A program made the position numbers and the translations under genes. A DNA stretch of 64,000 bases from assembly GCF_014199535.1 (NCBI RefSeq), contig NZ_JACHNV010000008.1, forward strand, positions 1-64,000, written 5' to 3'. How positions within the stretch are numbered: position 1 is the first letter of the stretch; each line of letters starts with the position of its first letter. Of the stretch, positions 1-7,817 are shown piece by piece. The notes beneath the pieces were generated by a model. It saw nothing but the letters and a program-made list of their open reading frames with translations, had not been told where the DNA came from and ran no database searches. Source of the DNA: Hymenobacter latericoloratus (GTDB lineage Bacteria; Bacteroidota; Bacteroidia; Cytophagales; Hymenobacteraceae).

Positions 1-253
1 CCAACCCCCCACACCGCCCCTGCCCCCCGCCCGACCGGGCCAGGAGTGCCTAGCTTGGCCCTGAGTGTTGGGAGCAACTGCCGCTCAACCCCCCCCCGCG
101 CTGGTACGCCTCCCAACCACTAGCTGGTTAAAGTTAGTATAGAGATAATAGATATGTGGCTGGTTACAGTAGTGTCCTACGCAAGTGTTGCAGTTATATT
201 GTTTATAACAACCTGTTCAAGACATATAAAGGCGAACTGAATACGACGAGAAT
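1..253. other. Gene-free left edge of the window
   Basis: No reading frame here looks like a protein. The first 120 bases are C-rich with runs of eight or nine C, and bases 125-250 are clearly richer in A and T. The stretch ends at a large palindrome. It may hold the regulatory region or tail of a gene to the left of the window. I see no tRNA or promoter that I can defend. Confidence 0.5.
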
Positions 254-329
254 GCTAGCTTCCGATAAGGCAACAAAAAACCCTCTCTAATATTAGAGAG
301 GGTTTTTTGTTGCCTTATCGGAAGCTAGC
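254..329. terminator. Loopless 38-bp palindrome, likely terminator
   Basis: Bases 254-291 are the exact reverse complement of 292-329, so the arms are 38 bp with no spacer. Each arm contains a run of six A or T next to a CCCTCTC/GAGAGGG stem, so on either strand the transcript would form a stem with a U-rich part. The stop codon of the DUF4293 gene (325-327 on the minus strand) lies inside the right arm. It can terminate that gene and, in the other direction, anything arriving from the left. Confidence 0.75.
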
Positions 330-801
330 GCAGGCGGTCCATGCTCCGAACTAACTGCTCATCCCGGCGAATGAATCGGCTGGCCAGAAGGTTGAGTAGT
401 AGAGCAAGGGTTGGCAAATAATATCCTGCTTCGAAATGGCCAAGCATTTTAACGTTGAGCATTCGTTCACCGATGCTAGAGTAGTAAAACCCGGCGCCTA
501 GTGTGCTGATGATCAACAGCAGGTTAAGAGCACCTAGCTTGAGCTGAGTAAAGCGGTTGCGGTACTGGGAAATCTCTAGTAGGGCTATAGCCGCTGAAGC
601 AGCCGCTAGTGCGGCAATCGGCCACGTGCTTGTTGGCCGGGGGCTATTCGGCGCAGGACTAGTATAGCTCAGTTTGGTGGCGGTCATGACCAGTGTTTGC
701 TGGCTGACAGGGTCGGTTTTGCTCCAAATAGGCAGAAACAAAACGCTGAGCATCGCAAGGGCGAGCAGCAGAAGGAATACGCTTTGGATTCTTTGTATCA
801 T
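325..801 (-). CDS. DUF4293 family membrane protein
   Basis: A 158-residue integral membrane protein of the DUF4293 family, which is restricted to Bacteroidota and has no known function. It begins MIQRIQSVFLLLLAL, the usual start of this family, and has four hydrophobic segments near residues 7-25, 60-78, 88-107 and 125-143. The tail RFIRRDEQLVRSMDRLR is basic and cytosolic-looking, as in relatives. I chose the ATG at 801 over an upstream ATG at 978, because the longer form would overlap the divergent thiolase gene and place the promoter-like TACTTTTG (851-858) inside the coding region. Its stop lies in the palindrome at 254-329. Confidence 0.85.
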   Translation of the reverse strand: MIQRIQSVFLLLLALAMLSVLFLPIWSKTDPVSQQTLVMTATKLSYTSPAPNSPRPTSTWPIAALAAASAAIALLEISQYRNRFTQLKLGALNLLLIISTLGAGFYYSSIGERMLNVKMLGHFEAGYYLPTLALLLNLLASRFIRRDEQLVRSMDRLR

Positions 802-850
802 CTTTGTGTTTTGATGGTTCGGCTTACAAGCTAATGGTCTAGACGACTGG

Positions 851-858
851 CAAAAGTA
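851..858 (-). promoter_or_regulatory. TAnnTTTG promoter box for the DUF4293 gene
   Basis: On the minus strand this reads TACTTTTG, a full match to the Bacteroidota minus-7 consensus. Transcription would start near 845 and give a leader of about 45 bases before the ATG at 801. Confidence 0.6.
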
Positions 859-892
859 GCCAACTACAACCGGAATAATCGCATTACACGCA

Positions 893-2092
893 ATGCCCAC
901 TGCATACATTGTGGACGCCGTCCGCACCCCGATTGGTAAATTTGGCGGAGCCCTGAGTAGCGTCCGTCCCGACGACATGGCGGCTCACGTTCTACGGGAG
1001 CTAATCCGTCGTAACCCTTCTCTTGATAAGAGCGCCATTGAAGATGTGCTGGTTGGCGCTGCCAATCAGGCTGGCGAAGATAATCGGAATGTGGCCCGCA
1101 TGGCGGCTTTGCTAGCCGGGCTGCCCCTTACCGTTCCTGGAGTTACGCTGAACCGTTTGTGCGCTTCCGGGTTGCAGAGCATCATGGATGCAGCCCGGGC
1201 GATTAGAGCCGGAGAAGGGGAGGTGTATTTGGCTGGTGGCGCCGAAAGCATGACGCGGGCCCCTTTCGTAATGGCCAAGTCATCAACGGCATTTGCGCGC
1301 GACTTCACGGCGCATGACACGACGTTGGGCTGGCGGTTTGTAAATCCCAAATTGGCGAAGATGCACCACCCCTATGCCATGGGGGAAACAGCGGAAAATG
1401 TTGCTCGCCGTTATAGCATCAGCCGCGAGGAGCAGGACCAGTTTGCTTTTGACTCGCAGCGTAAATACCAGCGTGCTTTCGAGAAAGGGCGCTTCCGACG
1501 AGAAATTGCGCCCGTCTTTATTCCGCAGCCGAAAGGTGATACGGCACTATTTGACCAAGACGAACCCCCACGGCTTTCGAGCCTAGAAAAGCTAGCGACC
1601 CTGAAGCCCGCGTTCCAAGTTGATGGAACGGTTACGGCAGGTAATTCGGCTGGGATTAACGACGGGGCAGCGGCGGTACTGTTAGTAGGAGAAGAAGCCT
1701 TGCAGCGGTACAATTTGAAGCCTATGGCGCGGGTAGTAGCCTCGGCCGTGGCGGGTGTGGACCCGGCTTATATGGGCTTGGGACCAGTACCAGCAACGCA
1801 AAAAGTATTGCAGCGGGCCGGGCTCACCCTCAACGATATGGACCTGATTGAGCTGAATGAGGCATTCGCCGCGCAAAGCATTGCCTGTATTCGCGACTTG
1901 GATCTGGACCCCAGCAAAGTGAACGTGAACGGCGGCTCTATTGCCATTGGTCACCCCCTGGGCGCGAGCGGCTCGCGCATCACGGCTACGCTGCTGCATG
2001 AGATGCAACGGCGTGACAACGTGCGCTACGGGCTGGCTACCATGTGCGTGGGGGTAGGCCAAGGCGCGGCTGTTATTTACGAAAAAGTATAA
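893..2092 (+). CDS. Thiolase (acetyl-CoA / 3-oxoadipyl-CoA acyltransferase)
   Basis: A 399-residue type II thiolase, the normal family length. Thiolases condense or cleave acyl-CoA units in fatty-acid and aromatic degradation. The acyl-accepting cysteine is Cys90 in NRLCASG, the catalytic histidine is His354 in IGHPLGASG, and the second cysteine is Cys385 in MCVGVGQG. The run EDNRNVARMAALLAGLP near residues 62-78 resembles 3-oxoadipyl-CoA thiolases (PcaF/PaaJ), but no other aromatic-degradation gene is nearby, so a general acetyl-CoA C-acetyltransferase is equally possible. It is divergent from the DUF4293 gene with only 91 bases between starts. Confidence 0.92.
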   Translation: MPTAYIVDAVRTPIGKFGGALSSVRPDDMAAHVLRELIRRNPSLDKSAIEDVLVGAANQAGEDNRNVARMAALLAGLPLTVPGVTLNRLCASGLQSIMDAARAIRAGEGEVYLAGGAESMTRAPFVMAKSSTAFARDFTAHDTTLGWRFVNPKLAKMHHPYAMGETAENVARRYSISREEQDQFAFDSQRKYQRAFEKGRFRREIAPVFIPQPKGDTALFDQDEPPRLSSLEKLATLKPAFQVDGTVTAGNSAGINDGAAAVLLVGEEALQRYNLKPMARVVASAVAGVDPAYMGLGPVPATQKVLQRAGLTLNDMDLIELNEAFAAQSIACIRDLDLDPSKVNVNGGSIAIGHPLGASGSRITATLLHEMQRRDNVRYGLATMCVGVGQGAAVIYEKV

Positions 2093-2121
2093 GCGAAGCG
2101 GTGCCAGGGTGTATTTAGGCC

Positions 2122-2490
2122 ATGAATTGCCCTGGCCTTACTGCGCATGCTACCTGCCTTGCTTACTACAACGATTGTGGCGACTCCGTCTGGTATGCAA
2201 ACGACCGAGCTATGTGGGAGAGCCCGCAGCATGTATTCGTAACCTCCTCTGGAGGCCGACCGATGCGGCTTGTTTTCTAACTAGATTACGACGATGCCTG
2301 GTACCTCAACCTCGCTATTTCGCTGGAGAGAGCACCAGTAAACGGCATCAAGAATATTTCCGGAAGAATACAGGTCGTTTCGCCGCGGTGCGTGTGGCGC
2401 CCGGCTATAGTTCATTCCGGTTTCGGCCGACTGCAGGCCGTGGCGCCTGTCAATAGTGGGGTGTTCGGATGCACATTGGGGCATCGTTGA
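2122..2490 (+). pseudogene. Possible broken gene with one internal stop
   Basis: One frame stays open from the ATG at 2122 to 2490 except for a TAA at 2278-2280. Before the stop it reads as about 52 residues, including YYNDCGDSVWYANDRAMWE. After it come about 69 more, including LDYDDAWYLNLAISLERAP and ISGRIQVVSP. The alternating hydrophobic pattern looks like a small beta-rich protein, and changing the single stop would give a protein of about 122 residues. I do not recognise the family. It follows the thiolase gene on the same strand. The remaining bases to truA (2491-2626) hold no gene I can support. Chance openness cannot be excluded. Confidence 0.3.
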
Positions 2491-2626
2491 GGGCGAACCA
2501 CCACCGGGTTCTTTGTTGTACGCGTGGTAACCCGAGGACGACATGTAAGAACAGAAGACGGACAGTTGTCGTGCCATTGGTGCCATAGACGCTATTTACT
2601 TTGCTTTCTTTACCATCCCGCAAAAC

Positions 2627-3418
2627 GTGCGCTACTTTCTTCATCTGGCCTACGATGGCACCCAGTACCACGGGTGGCAAATTCAACCTCGTGCGCTTAC
2701 GGTTCAGCAAGAGCTGGACCGGTGTCTTTCGCAGGTTCTGCGCCAGCCGGTGTATTCGCTGGGCAGTGGCCGCACCGACTCGGGGGTGCATGCCAGCCAC
2801 CAAGTAGCTCATTTTGATGCGGACGTGCCAGAGGGTCTGGACCTGCCCACCCTGCTATACCGCCTGAACCGGGCGCTGCCCCGCGACATTCGGGCGCAGG
2901 TGCTGCACCCGGTGCCGGACAAGGCCCATGCCCGCTTCGATGCCACGGCCCGCACCTACGAGTATCATGTGCGCCTCACGCCCGATCCTTTTGCGCCGAA
3001 TTTCAGCCTGTACCTAGACCGAGCGCCGGATGTGGCAGCCATGAACGAGGCGGCCGCTATGCTGCTGGGAACACACGACTTCACCAGCTTTTCCAAAGTG
3101 AAGGGGAGCGAGAAACACTACCTCTGCACGTGCTATGAGGCCGGCTGGCATGAAGTGCCCGGCGGGTTGGTGTTCCGGATTCGGGCCAACCGGTTTGTAC
3201 GCGGGATGGTGCGCTTGATAGTAGGCACGCTGCTGACCGTGGGGCGGGGCAAGCTGAGCCCCCAGGAATTCGGCGAAATATTTCGTAGCCTAAACCGGGT
3301 GCATGCCAGCGGAGCGGCTTTGGCCAACGGGCTTTTTCTGTGCCGGGTAGAATATCCGGCCGAGCTGCTGCAAAACGTAGCGCTGCCAACCGGTTTACCG
3401 TACTTCTCACGCGTGTAG
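2627..3418 (+). CDS. truA: tRNA pseudouridine synthase A
   Basis: A 263-residue TruA, which makes pseudouridine at positions 38-40 in the anticodon arm of many tRNAs. The catalytic aspartate is Asp51 in GSGRTDSGVHA. Other family landmarks are YDGTQYHGWQ near residue 9, the RFDATARTYEY block in the middle and RFVRGMVRLIVGTLL near the end. The start is a GTG at 2627; the protein begins MRYFLHLAYDGT, as TruA proteins usually do, so no upstream extension is needed. The MdlB-like transporter gene follows on the same strand after about 100 bases. Confidence 0.96.
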   Translation: MRYFLHLAYDGTQYHGWQIQPRALTVQQELDRCLSQVLRQPVYSLGSGRTDSGVHASHQVAHFDADVPEGLDLPTLLYRLNRALPRDIRAQVLHPVPDKAHARFDATARTYEYHVRLTPDPFAPNFSLYLDRAPDVAAMNEAAAMLLGTHDFTSFSKVKGSEKHYLCTCYEAGWHEVPGGLVFRIRANRFVRGMVRLIVGTLLTVGRGKLSPQEFGEIFRSLNRVHASGAALANGLFLCRVEYPAELLQNVALPTGLPYFSRV

Positions 3419-3519
3419 GAAGGGTAGAGGACTTGGAGCTGGGTCTGGGCTGCCTGCGCAGCCTCACAATCAGCCCCTTTGTCTGTTACTTCGTTCTATT
3501 ATCAACGCTACCCCCATTC

Positions 3520-5292
3520 ATGGAGCAAGCTACTACGGCCACAAAAAGCGGCAACATCTTCGACTGGCAGGTGCTGCGGCGGCTGGTGGCCTACGTGCGG
3601 CCCTATCAGCGCATTTTCTATTTTCTGATTTTTCTGACGGTGGCCACGGCCGTGCTGGGCACCCTGCGCCCCTTCTTGATTCAGCGCATGGTGGACGTGA
3701 CCATTGAGCAGGGCGACTGGGCGGGGCTAAACCGCATGTTCGGGCTGCTGCTGGTGCTGCTGGTGGCCCACGCCATTGTGAGCTACCTCCAGACGTACTT
3801 TGGCGGCTGGCTGGGCCAGTACATCGTCCGCGACATTCGGGTGGACCTCTACAAGCACATTCTGGATCTGCGCCTGAAGTTCTTCGACAAGACCCCGATC
3901 GGCGTACTGGTAACCCGCAACATCTCCGACGTGGAAACCCTGTCGGATGTGTTCAGCGAGGGGCTGGCGGCCATGATTGGCGACATTCTGCAGCTGGTGT
4001 TCATCGTGTCGTTTATGTTCTACATTGACTGGCGCCTGACGCTGGTCAGCCTGTCCGTGATTCCGCCCTTGCTGTTCAGCACGTACGTGTTCAAGGAGAA
4101 GGTGAAAAAGTCGTTTCAGGAGGTGCGCACGGCCGTAGCCAATCTGAATTCCTTTGTGCAGGAGCACCTGACGGGCATGAACGTGGTGCAGATCTTCAAC
4201 AACGAAGAGCGGGAGCTGCGCAAGTTCAAGGCCATCAACCAGGAGCACACCCGCGCCAATATCCGCTCGGTGCTGTACTACAGCATCTACTTTCCGGTGG
4301 CCGAGGTACTGGCTGCGGCGGGGGTAGGGCTGCTGGTGTGGTATGCGGCCCAGGGGCAGATTGAAGGCACTATTTCGAAGGGGGCCCTGATTGCCTTCAT
4401 CATGTACAATGCCCTGTTCTTCCGGCCCATCCGGCAAATTGCCGACCGGTTTAACACCCTGCAGCTGGGACTGGTAAGCACGGAGCGCCTGCTGAAACTG
4501 CTGGACAGCAAAGAGCTGATTGCTGATAACGGTACCTATACCCCCGCCAACCTGCGCGGCGACGTGGACTTTGAGCACGTATGGTTTGCCTACAACGACG
4601 AGGAGTGGGTACTGCGCGACGTCAACTTCTCCATCAAAGCAGGGCAGACGTATGCGTTTGTGGGAGCCACCGGCGCCGGCAAAACCAGCATTATCAACTT
4701 GCTGAGCCGCTTTTACGAAATCAACAAGGGCACCATTCGCATTGACGGCCACGACCTGCGCGAGTACGACCTCAAGGACTTACGCCGCCACATTGGGGTA
4801 GTGCTGCAGGATGTGTTCCTGTTTGCCGGCACCATCCGTGACAACATCACGCTGGGCAAAACCGATATTACCGATGCCCAGATCTGGGAAGCAGCCGACC
4901 TGGTAGGGGCCCGGCGCTTTATTGAGCGGCTGCCCGGCGCCCTCGACTACCAAGTGATGGAGCGTGGGGCTACGCTGTCGGTAGGGCAGCGCCAGCTCAT
5001 CAGCTTCGTGCGGGCCATGGTGTACCAGCCGCGCATTATTATCCTGGATGAGGCCACCTCTTCTGTTGACTCCGAAACCGAAGAGCTGATTCAGCAGGCC
5101 ATTGAGAAGCTGATGCAGGGCCGAACTTCCCTGGTCATTGCCCACCGCCTGAGCACCATTCAGAAGGCCGATCAAATCATTGTGCTCGACAAAGGCGAAA
5201 TCAAGGAGGCCGGCACGCACGAGGAGCTGCTGCGCCACCAGGGCTTCTACGCCAACCTATACCAAATGCAGTACAAAGACGTGTTGTCGTAG
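3520..5292 (+). CDS. ABC exporter half-transporter, MdlB-like
   Basis: A 590-residue fusion of a six-helix ABC membrane domain (about residues 25-335) and an ATPase domain (about 350-585) in the inner membrane. Walker A is GATGAGKTS (382-390, Lys388), Walker B ends LDE with catalytic Glu511, and the switch histidine is His542. The signature motif is LSVGQ (486-490) instead of LSGGQ, as in E. coli MdlB. That degeneracy fits pairing with the exporter at 7879-9663, whose signature is canonical but whose catalytic Glu is Asp. The ATG at 3520 was chosen because the upstream extension overlaps truA and is not membrane-like. The substrate cannot be read from the sequence; a multidrug or lipid exporter is likely. 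Confidence 0.93.
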   Translation: MEQATTATKSGNIFDWQVLRRLVAYVRPYQRIFYFLIFLTVATAVLGTLRPFLIQRMVDVTIEQGDWAGLNRMFGLLLVLLVAHAIVSYLQTYFGGWLGQYIVRDIRVDLYKHILDLRLKFFDKTPIGVLVTRNISDVETLSDVFSEGLAAMIGDILQLVFIVSFMFYIDWRLTLVSLSVIPPLLFSTYVFKEKVKKSFQEVRTAVANLNSFVQEHLTGMNVVQIFNNEERELRKFKAINQEHTRANIRSVLYYSIYFPVAEVLAAAGVGLLVWYAAQGQIEGTISKGALIAFIMYNALFFRPIRQIADRFNTLQLGLVSTERLLKLLDSKELIADNGTYTPANLRGDVDFEHVWFAYNDEEWVLRDVNFSIKAGQTYAFVGATGAGKTSIINLLSRFYEINKGTIRIDGHDLREYDLKDLRRHIGVVLQDVFLFAGTIRDNITLGKTDITDAQIWEAADLVGARRFIERLPGALDYQVMERGATLSVGQRQLISFVRAMVYQPRIIILDEATSSVDSETEELIQQAIEKLMQGRTSLVIAHRLSTIQKADQIIVLDKGEIKEAGTHEELLRHQGFYANLYQMQYKDVLS

Positions 5293-5321
5293 GGAAGAGG
5301 GGGTAGGCGTTTCCTGCTCGT

Positions 5322-5329
5322 TACCTTTG
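5322..5329 (+). promoter_or_regulatory. TAnnTTTG promoter box for the GyrI-like gene
   Basis: TACCTTTG, a full minus-7 match, lies 36 bases before the ATG at 5366 and just after the MdlB-like gene, so the downstream gene probably has its own promoter. Confidence 0.6.
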
Positions 5330-5365
5330 TGGCAACACGTACCCTCACTGCATTTCTTTAACTGC

Positions 5366-5890
5366 ATGAATAAGATTTTTCTGGCGCTGGCTTTACTACT
5401 CGTTATCGGTTTTTCGGTGGCTTATTGGAAGATGGGCGGCCTGAAAGCACCTACGATTACGCAGGAAACTACAGAAACCCCTTATTTCCTGGCTGGCCGT
5501 TACTACGAAGGACCTGCCAACGATGAAGCCTTCGGCGACCTGACCCGCGAGGCTTACCAGCTTCGCAAAGACGGCAAGATCCGCGGCGACTTCGGCAACA
5601 TCTTCTACAACAGTCCGGAAAGCTCCCGCGACGCGGCCAAGGTGTTCGTGGGCATCGTAGTGGCCGATACTGTTTCGCAGCAGCTCCCGGCCAACTACCG
5701 CTACCGCGCCTTCGCGGCCGGGCAGAAGGTAGTACACGCCCGCATTGATGCCAGCTACCTACTGGCCCCCGATAAGCTCTATACCGGCATCAAGGAGTAC
5801 GCCGCGGCCAATAAGCTCACCCTGCAGAATGTGTACCTGGAGCGCTTCCCCGACAAAGGCGAGCCTGAGGTGCTGGCCGTGGTAAAGTAA
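5366..5890 (+). CDS. GyrI-like domain protein with N-terminal membrane anchor
   Basis: A 174-residue protein with one N-terminal hydrophobic segment (about residues 4-22), then a GyrI/SOUL-like small-molecule binding domain (about 38-170). Recognisable family text includes YFLAGRYYEGP and GDFGNIFYNSPE. This fold is shared by GyrI, the ligand domain of BmrR-type regulators and TEX264. Its ligand here is unknown. I chose the ATG at 5366 because the anchor begins there and a TACCTTTG promoter box lies just upstream; the longer open frame overlaps the transporter gene. It converges with the outer-membrane protein gene, and both stops lie in one palindrome. Confidence 0.85.
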   Translation: MNKIFLALALLLVIGFSVAYWKMGGLKAPTITQETTETPYFLAGRYYEGPANDEAFGDLTREAYQLRKDGKIRGDFGNIFYNSPESSRDAAKVFVGIVVADTVSQQLPANYRYRAFAAGQKVVHARIDASYLLAPDKLYTGIKEYAAANKLTLQNVYLERFPDKGEPEVLAVVK

Positions 5891-5967
5891 CAAGCCCGGC
5901 CCTTACGCAAACCGCCCCTGCAGAAACTGTTTCTGCAGGGGCGGTTTGCGTAAGGGCCGGGCTTGTT
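5889..5967. terminator. 79-bp near-loopless palindrome between convergent genes
   Basis: Bases 5889-5927 and 5929-5967 are perfect inverted copies (39 bp) with one unpaired base at 5928. The dyad starts inside the stop codon of the GyrI-like gene and ends inside the stop codon of the outer-membrane protein gene, so it fills the whole gap. It probably works as a bidirectional terminator, although it lacks a long T tract. Confidence 0.7.
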
Positions 5968-6643
5968 AGCGACCCAGGTAGAAGGAAGCCCCGAGGCGCA
6001 AGTCGCTCAGGCCAAATCCGAAATCAAAGTTGCTATTGGTGCTGCGGACTTCGTAGCGGCCATTCTCATCCTTATCGGTTAGGCGGGTGTAGCTGGCGCC
6101 GCGCAGCGTTAGTTCCAAGCCCAGCTTATCGATGGGAAAGAAAACGATGCCAGGCGTCAGGTTGGCGTAGAAGCCCTGCTGACGGTTGCTGTAGTTATAG
6201 TTCAGGCCATTCTGATAGCCCGAGTAGTATACGTTCTGATAGCCGCCACCCAGTTGCCCGTACAAGGCTACTTTGTCGCCCACAAACGTGTAGTAGCGGG
6301 CGAATACGCCCCCGGTAAGCACACGGGTTTTGCGGTCGATGCCCATCACGTAGTAATTGCCGTTAGGGGTACGGTAATCATCTGTCCGCTGTCGGGTAAG
6401 GGTGGCTCCGGCGCTTACTCCCAACGCCAGGTTATCAGCCAGGAAGTAGCCAACAGAGGGGCTGAAGTCAAACTGTTCGTTTTTCGAGCCCCGGTTTACG
6501 CTGTTAGGGAAGGTAGAGGACTCTTCCGTTTTCTGGCTGGAGTAGCCAATAGAGCCGGAGAACAAAGTAGTGCCCGCGGAAATCTGAGCTTGAGCAGTGG
6601 TTGAGGCTCCTAACAGAGCAATTCCACAGAGTATTTTCTTCAT
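5966..6643 (-). CDS. Outer-membrane beta-barrel protein
   Basis: A 225-residue secreted protein of the OMP_b-brl type. A Sec signal peptide (MKKILCGIALLGASTTAQA) is followed by alternating polar and hydrophobic strands rich in Tyr and Gly. A small eight-strand barrel of the OmpW/OmpX size class is likely, ending with an aromatic strand LGASFYLGR. Its function is unknown; such barrels in Bacteroidota are often structural or uptake-related. The ATG at 6643 gives the signal peptide at the very N terminus, and TACTTTCG on the minus strand (6672-6679) lies at a good promoter distance. Confidence 0.85.
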   Translation of the reverse strand: MKKILCGIALLGASTTAQAQISAGTTLFSGSIGYSSQKTEESSTFPNSVNRGSKNEQFDFSPSVGYFLADNLALGVSAGATLTRQRTDDYRTPNGNYYVMGIDRKTRVLTGGVFARYYTFVGDKVALYGQLGGGYQNVYYSGYQNGLNYNYSNRQQGFYANLTPGIVFFPIDKLGLELTLRGASYTRLTDKDENGRYEVRSTNSNFDFGFGLSDLRLGASFYLGR

Positions 6644-6671
6644 GATAAGGGGTGGTAAAGAAATGATGGCG

Positions 6672-6679
6672 CGAAAGTA
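6672..6679 (-). promoter_or_regulatory. TAnnTTCG promoter box for the barrel gene
   Basis: On the minus strand this reads TACTTTCG, one base from the TAnnTTTG consensus, 29 bases before the ATG at 6643. Confidence 0.45.
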
Positions 6680-6788
6680 CAGTTGAGCTGGCATTTGCCC
6701 ACCACGGTCTGCCAGTGCGCCGGGCTAAGTCCCTAACTTCTAGGTAAGTTCATTGGGTAGATAGCAGGTTACAGTGGCCCGCAAACGC

Positions 6789-6826
6789 AAAAAAGCCCGC
6801 TGAACCAGAGCTCAGCGGGCTTTTTT
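6789..6826 (-). terminator. Terminator of the tRNA-Pro genes
   Basis: A nine-pair GC-rich stem (AAGCCCGCTGA with its inverted copy) is flanked by six A on one side and six T on the other. It lies 20 bases downstream of tRNA-Pro(CGG) on the minus strand and could also act on the plus strand. Confidence 0.75.
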
Positions 6827-6845
6827 GTAAGAGAGAATACCAGAG

Positions 6846-6919
6846 TCGGGGTGGCAGGATTCGAACCTACGGCCTCTACGTCCCGAACGTAGCGCGCTAC
6901 CGGGCTGCGCTACACCCCG
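6846..6919 (-). tRNA. tRNA-Pro (anticodon CGG)
   Basis: A complete cloverleaf on the minus strand, 74 bases with the discriminator A. The acceptor stem CGGGGTG pairs with CACCCCG. The anticodon loop is TTCGGGA, so the anticodon is CGG and reads CCG. The T arm has the usual GGTTCGAATCC. No CCA is encoded. A strong terminator follows. Confidence 0.95.
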
Positions 6920-6975
6920 AAAATATATGCTAGCCTGAGCATATACGAGGTATTCTGTATTTCAGCTTGCCGCCT

Positions 6976-7008
6976 AAAAAAGCCGCCGAACCTAAGTTCA
7001 GCGGCTTT
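6976..7008 (-). terminator. Terminator between the two tRNA-Pro genes
   Basis: On the minus strand a stem of AAAGCCGCTGAA with its near-inverted copy is followed by six T. It lies 22 bases past tRNA-Pro(GGG), so each proline tRNA appears to end at its own terminator. Confidence 0.65.
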
Positions 7009-7029
7009 CCCGGACAGTAAACTGTTCCG

Positions 7030-7103
7030 TCGGAGTGGCAGGATTCGAACCTACGACCTCCAGCACCCCATGCTGGCGCGATACCAGGCTACGCTACACC
7101 CCG
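7030..7103 (-). tRNA. tRNA-Pro (anticodon GGG)
   Basis: A 74-base cloverleaf on the minus strand including discriminator A. The acceptor stem CGGGGTG pairs with CACTCCG with one G-T wobble. The anticodon stem CCAGC/GCTGG encloses loop ATGGGGT, giving anticodon GGG. No CCA is encoded. It is a diverged paralogue of the tRNA-Pro(CGG) gene 110 bases away and would be transcribed first. Confidence 0.95.
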
Positions 7104-7332
7104 ATAGAATTATGGCACAAATGTAAGCACTTGGTATGCTACTACGCAAGTTTAGCGTCACCTTTTTCTTGCGAGGTGCCAACAAGCGGGCCTCAGTGCG
7201 TAGTTTCTGCCGGAGTAGTGTGTTATCTTTGTGTAAGTTAGGTGAGGTAGGCGAAAGGCGGAATAACAGAAAAAAATGCCTGGCGCGTTTCTTGCTCCGG
7301 TTCAGCTACCCCGTTTTGGGGTGGATAATCCT

Positions 7333-7340
7333 TACTTTTG
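7333..7340 (+). promoter_or_regulatory. TAnnTTTG promoter box for the small secreted protein
   Basis: TACTTTTG, a full minus-7 match, with TTTTG 15 bases upstream as a possible minus-33 element. The ATG at 7381 is 40 bases downstream. A second match, TATCTTTG at 7224-7231, is a possible earlier promoter. Confidence 0.55.
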
Positions 7341-7380
7341 CCACGACCGTATCGTTCACACTCTTTGCATAAGGCTGCGT

Positions 7381-7773
7381 ATGAAAACGTTTACTTTCTT
7401 AGGTTTCTTCTTGACTTTGTTTGTGCTGGGCAGCCACTCAGCACGGGCCCAGGGCGGTGCTACGGCCTCAGCGGCCACGCCCCCGGCCCTGATTACCGAT
7501 AAAATGGCTGACCCCACCCCTAACACCGATGCGCTGAAGGTGCGGGCCGAAGCCAACCCGCTGACCAAGCGCCTCACCGTCCGGACGAATGCTACGGGGC
7601 CTACCCGGGTAGAAGTAAACGGCACCGATGGCCGCCCGGTCATCACTCGGGACCTGATTTCGGGCGATGCCGCGGCCGTGCTGGATGTGAGCAATTTGCC
7701 GGCCGGCTCCTACATCGTGCAGTGCACCTCCGGGGAGCGGCGCGGTATGAAGCGGGTGGTGCTTGGGCAGTAA
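7381..7773 (+). CDS. Small secreted protein, type IX sorting-like C-terminal domain
   Basis: A 130-residue protein with a clear Sec signal peptide (residues 1-23, ending SARAQ), a short Ala/Pro-rich linker and a C-terminal module of about 75 residues. The module resembles type IX secretion sorting tails: VEVNGTDGRPV, then VLDVSNLPAGSYIVQC, then the final KRVVLGQ. Such tails normally sit at the end of much larger exported proteins; here there is almost no cargo. It may be a minimal exported protein, a decoy tail or a remnant of a larger gene. The ATG at 7381 is set by the signal peptide and the promoter box. Confidence 0.75.
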   Translation: MKTFTFLGFFLTLFVLGSHSARAQGGATASAATPPALITDKMADPTPNTDALKVRAEANPLTKRLTVRTNATGPTRVEVNGTDGRPVITRDLISGDAAAVLDVSNLPAGSYIVQCTSGERRGMKRVVLGQ

Positions 7774-7817
7774 GGTAAAACCCCCGATATCAGGAGCCGC
7801 TTACCAGTTGCACAAAT

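Noticed and set aside
2524..2817. Short plus-strand frame overlapping the truA start
   Set aside because: It overlaps truA in another frame and has no protein-like pattern.
3727..4752. 341-codon open frame on the minus strand within the MdlB-like gene
   Set aside because: It is the antisense of a strongly supported ABC transporter. Its translation is rich in Gln, His and Val without domain features, as expected for a GC-rich shadow.
7136..7372. 78-codon frame between tRNA-Pro and the small secreted protein
   Set aside because: It contains two promoter boxes, has no homology I can recognise and ends just before the better-supported gene.
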